Positions 57,556-64,000 of a stretch of 64,000 nt of DNA are shown in pieces. Each line of letters starts with the position of its first letter. The stretch's first letter is position 1. Both the position numbers and the translations under genes were made by a program. The stretch is taken from NCBI RefSeq assembly GCF_003007735.2, contig NZ_PXNQ02000008.1, forward strand, positions 1 to 64,000. Direction: 5' to 3'. The DNA is from Paracoccus methylarcula (GTDB lineage: Bacteria > Pseudomonadota > Alphaproteobacteria > Rhodobacterales > Rhodobacteraceae). The notes under the pieces were generated by a model. That model searched no databases. It worked only from the letters and a program-made list of their open reading frames with translations, and was not told the DNA's origin.

Positions 57556-60500
57556 ATGGCATTGGATATCATTGTCAATTCCGGAACATATATCGACGAA
57601 ACAGCAGGGCTGCAGGCTGACGGCGGCAAAGAGGACATCGCGTTTTCCGATGTGCCGCTGGCAGTTCGAGACGCCTTTACGGCTGCTGGCGCCGACCTTT
57701 CAGGGGCGCTGGAAATTGCCGGCGGCGGCGGCAACGATCTTACGATCTCAGACGGTGTAGCCGACGATCTGAGCTTCGTTGATGCCAACGGCGATCCGCT
57801 CGATGGCGTCGCGAGCGGAATCTTTACCCATGATGGCGATCAGATCTTCCTGTACTCGTCCGGCGATGATGTCATTCTGGGACGCAGAGGGGACGGCAAC
57901 ACGGCCGATCCGGACGGCGATCCCGTATTTTCCATCTATCTCGAGGAAACCGGCTTCCCGATCGACGGGGCCCGTTTCTGGATTGGCCTGTTCGAGCCCT
58001 TGGCTCATCCCGACGGCACCGATCCCGACGACCCTGTCGATCTGATGGATCTTGTCTTTGTTGCAGCCCAGTCAACCCTCGAATTCGATTTCGGCGGCGC
58101 GCCCGCGGGACAGAACGAATTCATGGCCTTCGGGGAGCCCGGAGGATCTGCGATCGTCGTCACCGGCGCGACCGTCGGTGACACGGTGAACAGCAGTCAG
58201 GCCAACCAGACCTCACTCGGCACGAACAATCAGAACGTCGATGCAGGAGAAGGGCTGGTCGTTACCTATGTCCAGAACATGGACTCCAATTACCTGGTGC
58301 CGAATCTGAGTTCCACAGAAGCAAGCGACGCGGCCAACATCCAGTTCGATGATCTCCAAACCGCCAATCAGGGGTCGGTAACGCTCGTCAAGTTCACACC
58401 GCCCCACGCGGAATCGACGGTTCGGATCACCGCATTGCTGACCGAAAAGGAAGCCGGCACCGACTTCATTCCGGGTATCGCCGACGATGATGTGGTCAAC
58501 ATCACGGCCGTCTTCGTCAATGGCGAGCCATGGGCTTTCACCACGGATCCGGACGGAACGGTGGAAATCACTGGCATCCGGAACAACGACACGATCACGT
58601 TCGAGACCGACGGGGCACATAATCGTTTTCTCATCGAGAACGGTCAGCCGACATCGGGGCAAGGCTCGAATGTAAGTTGGAATGTCGGCGGCGTTGCGCT
58701 CGCCTTTATTGATTCGGCCGATACCGAGGTCGGTTCACAACTGCAATTCTTCGACGATGGGCCAAGCGTGGTCGGAGAGCCCCAGTTGGGCGTGGTCGAT
58801 GAAGATGGGCTGCCGGGCGGAATCGCGGGCGGTGTGGACGACGCGCCGGGCGAAGCGACCATGGCGAGCGGAGACCTTACCGATCTGATCGGTTCGGGGG
58901 CGGATACGCCTGCCACCTTCTCGTTGTCCACCGATACATCGGGATTGCCGGTGCTGACCTCTGGCGGCGCTCCGGTGAGTTACTCGGTTGCCGGTGATCT
59001 GCTTACCGCCACCGCTGGTGGCGAAACGGTTTTCACCCTCCAGGTCAATATCGCCCCCGATGGCATCACGCCGCAGGCAGGGGGGTGGCTGTTTACGCTG
59101 GAAAAACCTCTCGACCATATCTCCGGTCTTGATGAGAACGACATCGTGATCGAACTCGGGTCGGTCGTTGTCGCCACAGATCGCGACAATGACAGCATCA
59201 CCATGGAAAGCGGCGACCTGGCCGTTCTGGTGGATGACGATACCCCGGTTGTCTCGGAAGACGGCACCGCTCCGGCTCTGGAAGTCGACGAGACCGATTT
59301 TGCGACAGACGCCAGTGCCGATTTCTCCGGGATCTTTGCATCAAGTTTCGGTGCTGACGGGCCAGGTGCCGGCGGAGGGTTGAATTATTCACTTGCTCTT
59401 CTGGGGGCTGCGACCAGTTTGACCGATACGTTGACCGGTCAGCCGGTGACGCTTGCCATGAACGGCGCGGATATCGTCGGCAGCAATACCGATGGTGACG
59501 AGGTTCTGCGCATCAGTGTTGATGCGACCGGCAACGTCACGCTTGATCAAAGCCGCTCGGTTGTCCACCCGGAAAACCCTGATCCGAACGATGCGATTAC
59601 CCTGGGCGCCGGGACGGTTGGGCTCACGGCAACCGCGGCCGATGCCGATGGTGATGCCGCCGGGTTGACTGTCGATGTCTCCGGTTCGTTCAATTTCCGC
59701 GATGATGGTCCGGTATTCTCTTCCGCCATCTCCGACGGGCTGGTGACCTTCGGCAGCGGCCAATCCACCAGCGATTCGGGCTTCCTTGATTACGGTGCCG
59801 ACGGGCCGGGAAGCTTCACGATCCTCGGTTTCACCGAGTTGCCGGATGATACCGTCCTTGGAGAAATCACCGAGACGCTGTCTGCCGACGGAACGACGCT
59901 GACCTATACAAGCGGGAGTTTCGGAGACCTGTTCAGGCTCACGCTCGATGGCGATGAACCTGGCGGATATCTCTTCGAGGTCCTGCAGGACGCGCCACTG
60001 ATCCTGAACCCGCTGGACTTCGCTTCGGTCACTCCCGGCGGCCCCAAGGAGTTGGAGGTCGTATCGGGAACCCAGGGCACGACAACCGTGACTTTCGATG
60101 GCTTCCTGTCCAGCAATTTCAACGGGGATGCCCTGGCCGAATACGCGGCAGGCAATCTTCCTGGTGACGGCGCGGATGACGTGAATATCAGTACCCCGGG
60201 CATAGGACTCGATGACAACCAGATGGATCCGGGCGAACAGTTGCTGCTCAGCACCAGCGAGGATGTCGAGGGCGCGCAGGTGGTTCTTGACGGTGGAACC
60301 GGCAAGGGCACGACCTTTGACGTCCGTTTGGTAGCCTATGATGACGGTGTGTTCGTGGATGAGTTCGTCTTCGAGGATCTCGCACTGCCGAAAGGCAGCA
60401 ATTCGTTGACGCTGGATTACCTGCCGGGGGTGTCGTTTGACGAGCTTTTCATCTTCCAGAGCCTCGATGGCAACAATGGCGTCCGGATCAAGGAAATCTC

Positions 60501-60636
60501 GCTGTTCGAGAGGCAGGAGGTTCCCGATTTCGTCCTCGAAACAACGGCGCGCGAGACCGACGGAGACGGAGACTTCGTGGACGACACCTTTGTCATCCAG
60601 ATCGACGGGAATGCCGACGGCATGATATTCGTCTGA
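57556..60636 (+). CDS. large acidic secreted protein with DUF5801-type repeat domain
   Basis: 1026 residues, start MALDIIVNSGTYIDETAGLQ after GGGAGAG. Strongly acidic, rich in Asp, Gly and Thr, no signal peptide or cysteine-based structure. Residues about 576-720 match a DUF5801 repeats-in-toxin module (LEVDETDFATD, FGADGPGAGGGLNYSLALLG, SVDATGNVTLDQSRSVVHPE, LTATAADADGDAAGLTVD). DDGP-type linkers (FFDDGPSVV, FRDDGPVFSS) separate domains as in VCBS/BapA-like adhesins. Probably exported by a type I system with a C-terminal signal, but no such genes are nearby. A surface or matrix role is inference. It could answer to the adjacent two-component system. Confidence 0.8.
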   Translation: MALDIIVNSGTYIDETAGLQADGGKEDIAFSDVPLAVRDAFTAAGADLSGALEIAGGGGNDLTISDGVADDLSFVDANGDPLDGVASGIFTHDGDQIFLYSSGDDVILGRRGDGNTADPDGDPVFSIYLEETGFPIDGARFWIGLFEPLAHPDGTDPDDPVDLMDLVFVAAQSTLEFDFGGAPAGQNEFMAFGEPGGSAIVVTGATVGDTVNSSQANQTSLGTNNQNVDAGEGLVVTYVQNMDSNYLVPNLSSTEASDAANIQFDDLQTANQGSVTLVKFTPPHAESTVRITALLTEKEAGTDFIPGIADDDVVNITAVFVNGEPWAFTTDPDGTVEITGIRNNDTITFETDGAHNRFLIENGQPTSGQGSNVSWNVGGVALAFIDSADTEVGSQLQFFDDGPSVVGEPQLGVVDEDGLPGGIAGGVDDAPGEATMASGDLTDLIGSGADTPATFSLSTDTSGLPVLTSGGAPVSYSVAGDLLTATAGGETVFTLQVNIAPDGITPQAGGWLFTLEKPLDHISGLDENDIVIELGSVVVATDRDNDSITMESGDLAVLVDDDTPVVSEDGTAPALEVDETDFATDASADFSGIFASSFGADGPGAGGGLNYSLALLGAATSLTDTLTGQPVTLAMNGADIVGSNTDGDEVLRISVDATGNVTLDQSRSVVHPENPDPNDAITLGAGTVGLTATAADADGDAAGLTVDVSGSFNFRDDGPVFSSAISDGLVTFGSGQSTSDSGFLDYGADGPGSFTILGFTELPDDTVLGEITETLSADGTTLTYTSGSFGDLFRLTLDGDEPGGYLFEVLQDAPLILNPLDFASVTPGGPKELEVVSGTQGTTTVTFDGFLSSNFNGDALAEYAAGNLPGDGADDVNISTPGIGLDDNQMDPGEQLLLSTSEDVEGAQVVLDGGTGKGTTFDVRLVAYDDGVFVDEFVFEDLALPKGSNSLTLDYLPGVSFDELFIFQSLDGNNGVRIKEISLFERQEVPDFVLETTARETDGDGDFVDDTFVIQIDGNADGMIFV

Positions 60637-60829
60637 GTCCTTTGGAATATGCAGGCTTGCATGATTGGCCGGCGGCGGGTCACTGGTCGCCGGTCCTGTC
60701 CTTGGTGCCTTCGCGTCATCAGCTAACGGTAGAACGACGGCCCCGCGCGGTTGCTATGCGCGCAACTGCATCGAGCGAAATTCGCTTGTTCGTCAATCCG
60801 GATGCAGGCGTGAGGAACTGAAAATACCG

Positions 60830-62461
60830 TTATACCGCAGGCAGCCCCGCCTTTCTCAGCCCGGCAACATAGAGATCGAGCTTGTCATCATCCTTGATGT
60901 AGAAAAGACGCTTGCGTGCCATTTGGCAGGTAAAGCCGGGCCGTTTTCTCAACAACAAGCTTACCGCCTGTTCGTACTGGTCCACCGCTCCGAGATGGCC
61001 AAGTGCGGCAACCCGATGAGCATAGGGCCAATAATGGCAATTGGGAATGTGGGTAGCTTTCTTCGCCCAGTCGGAAGCAAGTTCGAATTCATGGGCGAAC
61101 AGATGCGCGAGCGCTCGATAGGCGTAAAAGGCCCAGCGTTGTGGATCATGTGGGCTCAGCTCGATAGCTCTCTGGAAACAGGAATACGATTCGTCGTAGC
61201 GCCCCTCATAGGCAAGTGAATCACCCACGCCGCAATGGCCGACCGCAAGTGCGGGGTTCAATGCGACCGCCTGTTCCAGCTCATGCAGGGCATCCGAATA
61301 TTCACACCGCGCGAGCAGCACGCGGCCATAGACGAACCGGATCATGGCATCATGCTCATCGAGCTCCATCGCCTTGCGTGCCAGTTCCTGGGCCTCATCG
61401 AGGCGTTCCTCCTCTGGTTCAGCCTCGAAATAGAGCATGCTCAGCAGGATCGCGTAGGACAGGTAGGCGTGGGCCTGGGCAAGTTCTTGATCCTGCTCGA
61501 TTGCCAGCCGCAGCAACCTCTGTGCCTCGCGGTTGTCATTTCTCGTAGCCCGATAGAGATGCGTCGTTCCGAGTTGGAAAAGATCCCATGCGCGAAGGCT
61601 CGATGGTATCTTCCGCCCCACGCGCGCACGTTCAGCTGAACCTATCTCCGGTTCGATATTTGCCACGATCCGTTGGGTAATGTTGTCCAGAACATCGAAC
61701 AGAGCCTCCATGCGCCGGTCGAAATGATCCGCCCAGATGAGTTGACCATTGCTGGTTTGGATCAGGTGCGCTGTAACCCGAATGCTGTCATCGATTCGCC
61801 GCACGCTACCCTCGACGACGTAATCTGCGCCCAGGTTCGCGCCGGCCGAGCGTATGTTGCCGGTGTGCCCCTTGAAAGCAAATGCAGAGTTGCGCGCAAC
61901 GACTGTCAGTGTGCGATGTCTGGCGAGCATCGTGATGATATCTTCGCAAAAGCCATCGCCGAGATGCTCCTGGAGCGGATCACCGCTGAGATTGACGAAA
62001 GGTAGCACCGCCACGACAGGCCAGCGATGCGTTGGTTGCGCTGATCGATCTGCATGATTGGCAGGTATCGGTGCCTCGTTATTCGCCAGGGGGAGGCTTT
62101 CGTCATCCGGAATGACAGAATGCGAGGTTGCAGAGGAAGACGACGTGATATCACCCTCGCGGACTTCGCTGATAAAACGCAATCCGCGACGGGGAAAGGT
62201 GCGGATCACGCATTGCCGATGGCCATCGTCCCCAATCAGTTTGCGAGCCGCGTTGATACGGTTTCGAATAGTCGATTCGGAAACATTCCGTCCTTCCCAG
62301 ACAGCCTCGATCAACTCGTCATAGCCGATTACGCGGTCACGATTGCGCAACAGGTACAGGACCAGATCGAATACCTGGGGTTCAGCCGGTTGGATCGTGC
62401 CGCGAAATCGTAATTCGCGCAGTGCGGTGTCGAGAATGTAGTCGTCGAATGCGTATCGCAT
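60830..62461 (-). CDS. second winged-helix (CadC-type DNA-binding) TPR regulator
   Basis: 543 residues from the ATG at 62461 (MRYAFDDYILDTALRELRFR); a longer frame to 62575 lacks a ribosome site. N-terminal winged helix (QPAEPQVFDLVLYLLRNRDR, VSESTIRNRINAARKLIGDD, IRTFPRRGLRFISEV), TolB-N-like module (WPVVAVLPFVNLSGDPLQEH, FCEDIITMLARHRTLTVVAR), then TPR-like repeats to the end. No membrane helix. Same domain order as the gene at 48325-49869, and it too is divergent from a small cupin gene, its likely target. Confidence 0.85.
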   Translation of the reverse strand: MRYAFDDYILDTALRELRFRGTIQPAEPQVFDLVLYLLRNRDRVIGYDELIEAVWEGRNVSESTIRNRINAARKLIGDDGHRQCVIRTFPRRGLRFISEVREGDITSSSSATSHSVIPDDESLPLANNEAPIPANHADRSAQPTHRWPVVAVLPFVNLSGDPLQEHLGDGFCEDIITMLARHRTLTVVARNSAFAFKGHTGNIRSAGANLGADYVVEGSVRRIDDSIRVTAHLIQTSNGQLIWADHFDRRMEALFDVLDNITQRIVANIEPEIGSAERARVGRKIPSSLRAWDLFQLGTTHLYRATRNDNREAQRLLRLAIEQDQELAQAHAYLSYAILLSMLYFEAEPEEERLDEAQELARKAMELDEHDAMIRFVYGRVLLARCEYSDALHELEQAVALNPALAVGHCGVGDSLAYEGRYDESYSCFQRAIELSPHDPQRWAFYAYRALAHLFAHEFELASDWAKKATHIPNCHYWPYAHRVAALGHLGAVDQYEQAVSLLLRKRPGFTCQMARKRLFYIKDDDKLDLYVAGLRKAGLPAV

Positions 62462-62754
62462 CGTCGCCCCCCGATAAGCATTGTGACGCAGATGGGGACA
62501 AAAAATCAATACGATGGCGAGAAACAATGAACGGATTCCAAACAACTTTTCGGTCGGTTTGTGTGAATATGGCATGGCTCAACACTGTCTTGGGAAATGA
62601 GGCCACGCGGATCACGTTCTACATCGGGTCCATGGTCTTCCCTCCCGGTATGTCAAGGCCGACGGCCACCTCGTTCGACAGGGTGTGTTCCCGTGTCGAG
62701 CTGGTCCGCCTTGACCGGGCAGTAACAATTGAATCGACAACAGGAGGAAAGATC

Positions 62755-63171
62755 ATGCGGAAGATAACCAAAAGCTTCACGTCGTGCACAATCATGGCGA
62801 TATCGGTCGCCCTCGGGTTCGGCTTGAACGCCGCCGTGGCCGATCAGGCGACGACGACACCGGTGCTCAAGACCGACCTTATGGGGGTCGACGGGACAGA
62901 GGCCAATATTGTCGAGTTCGACGTGGGTGCCGGCTGGGAAACGGAACGGCATACCCATCCCGGCCATGTCTTCGTCTACATGCAGGAGGGTTCGATCCTT
63001 GTCGATGTCGATGGGAAAGAGCCGCAAACCTATACAGCGGGCGATGCCTTTTACGAGTTGCCCGACAAGCCCATGACCGCCCGCACTGCCTCGGCCGATG
63101 AGGGCGCGCGTTTCATCGTGTTTCAGGTAGGGCCCACCGGTGAGCCCATCATGGTGCCGCATAGCGACTGA
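62755..63171 (+). CDS. exported cupin-domain protein
   Basis: 138 residues from ATG 62755 after CAGGAGG; the frame is open to 62422 but not coding-like. Signal peptide MRKITKSFTSCTIMAISVAL cleaved near AAVA-DQATT. Cupin metal motif with His-x-His in TERHTHPGHVFVYMQEGSIL and AGDAFYELPDKPM. A periplasmic cupin of unknown substrate, reminiscent of stress- or quercetinase-like small cupins. The next gene is a methyltransferase, 72 bases on. Confidence 0.82.
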   Translation: MRKITKSFTSCTIMAISVALGFGLNAAVADQATTTPVLKTDLMGVDGTEANIVEFDVGAGWETERHTHPGHVFVYMQEGSILVDVDGKEPQTYTAGDAFYELPDKPMTARTASADEGARFIVFQVGPTGEPIMVPHSD

Positions 63172-63243
63172 GGCTCAAGACCGCGCCGTATTGCTGCACT
63201 TCCAGGTCAGCTCCGGGTTGCGATATTCAAAAGGAGGGTTCGT

Positions 63244-64000
63244 ATGCGGAACATCGTGCAGAGCAACCCATCTGACGCCGATATGGAGAAACTGAAAGCC
63301 GGACAACAGGCGACCTGGTCATCCGGCGATTACGGGATGATCGGTGTCACCTTGCAGATCGTGGGCGAGACGCTGTGCGAGGCCATCGACCTGCGGGGCG
63401 GAGAGCGCGTGATCGATATTGCCGCGGGCAATGGCAATGCCTCGCTCGCGGCAGCGCGCCGTTTCGCCGTCGTTACTTCGACCGACTATGTGCCGTCCCT
63501 TCTCGAACAGGGACGGCGTCGTGCCAAGGCGGAAGGCCTCGATCTCGCCTTTGCCGAAGCCGATGCCGAGGCGCTCGACTTCGCGGATGGTTCCTTCGAT
63601 GTGGCGCTGTCGACATTCGGCATCATGTTTACCGCTGATCACGAGAAAGCGGCCCGGGAAATTCAGCGCGTCGTCCGTTCCGGCGGACGCATCGGAATGG
63701 CAAACTGGACACCGGAAAGCTTCATCGGTCGTCTTTTGAAGACAATCGGCGCTATCGCTCCTCCGTCACCAGTCGCCAAGCCGCCAGTGCTTTGGGGAAA
63801 CAGTGGCTGGCTTCGGGAACGCTTTGGCGATCAGGCAGCGAAGCTGTCGATGAAACGCCGGTTTTTCGTCTTTCGCTATCGCTCACCGCAACATTGGCTG
63901 GAGTTGTTTCGAACCTGGTACGGTCCGATGTTGAAGGCGTTCGCGACATTGGAAGAGAACGAAGCCGCTGAACTCGAAGCTGATATCCTCGCGCTGATCG
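63244..64000 (+). CDS. class I SAM-dependent methyltransferase (cut by window end)
   Basis: Starts MRNIVQSNPSDADMEKLKAG after AAAGGAGGG and stays open to the last base (252 codons visible). Motif I VIDIAAGNGNASLAAARRF binds SAM; LDFADGSFDVALSTFGIMF and AAREIQRVVRSGGRIGMANW are the next Rossmann motifs of UbiE/COQ5-like small-molecule methyltransferases. The substrate is unknown. Same strand as the exported cupin and probably co-transcribed with it. The C-terminus lies beyond the window. Confidence 0.85.
   Translation, partial: MRNIVQSNPSDADMEKLKAGQQATWSSGDYGMIGVTLQIVGETLCEAIDLRGGERVIDIAAGNGNASLAAARRFAVVTSTDYVPSLLEQGRRRAKAEGLDLAFAEADAEALDFADGSFDVALSTFGIMFTADHEKAAREIQRVVRSGGRIGMANWTPESFIGRLLKTIGAIAPPSPVAKPPVLWGNSGWLRERFGDQAAKLSMKRRFFVFRYRSPQHWLELFRTWYGPMLKAFATLEENEAAELEADILALI

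Overview
The window is high-GC alphaproteobacterial chromosome. The S10-spc-alpha ribosomal gene order, the adenylate kinase with a four-cysteine LID, an alphaproteobacterial-type S14, an ATP12-like assembly factor and a bztABCD-type amino-acid transporter together point to Rhodobacteraceae, most likely a Paracoccus-like organism. This placement is inferred from gene content, not from a database search.

Layout. 0.25-1.9 kb: a membrane protein with a Pycsar-effector-like transmembrane module joined to a DUF3616-like domain, directly upstream of rpsJ. 2.2-19.2 kb: the ribosomal super-operon from rpsJ to rplQ, including secY, adk and rpoA. It is interrupted by an antisense RTX-repeat gene between rplP and rpmC, and by a hypothetical/sulfotransferase-like pair between rpmD and rplO. 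19.5-31 kb: a solo LuxR regulator, rarA, a Hint-domain exoprotein, crcB, an rluC-type pseudouridine synthase, a HAD phosphatase, an ATP12 factor and bztABCD. 31-41.3 kb: a hipA remnant, then a sugar (probably amino-sugar) locus with a ROK regulator, two paralogous SIS proteins, a BadF-type kinase and a complete ABC importer. 41.3-46 kb: an eroding zone with an AraC regulator, a truncated TRAP receptor beside an IS200-like transposase tail, an orphan ABC ATPase, a broken FAD oxidoreductase and a sugar-kinase scrap. 46-64 kb: an AAA/DUF4143 ATPase, two separate wHTH-TPR regulators each divergent from a small cupin gene, a cupin/cysteine-synthase-like/decarboxylase operon, an IS66 remnant, a two-component system with a SUOX-like exported protein, a 1026-residue DUF5801-type secreted protein, and a methyltransferase cut by the window end.

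Sequence quality matters. rplF, rplQ, rarA (twice), the ATP12 gene, the second SIS gene and the cysteine-synthase-like gene are each broken by what looks like loss of one base in a short homopolymer, mostly G or C. Because essential genes are affected, these are more likely sequencing or assembly errors than real mutations. The reading frames given here assume that. The IS66, IS200, hipA and FAD-oxidase fragments, in contrast, look genuinely decayed.

No rRNA, tRNA or CRISPR array was found.
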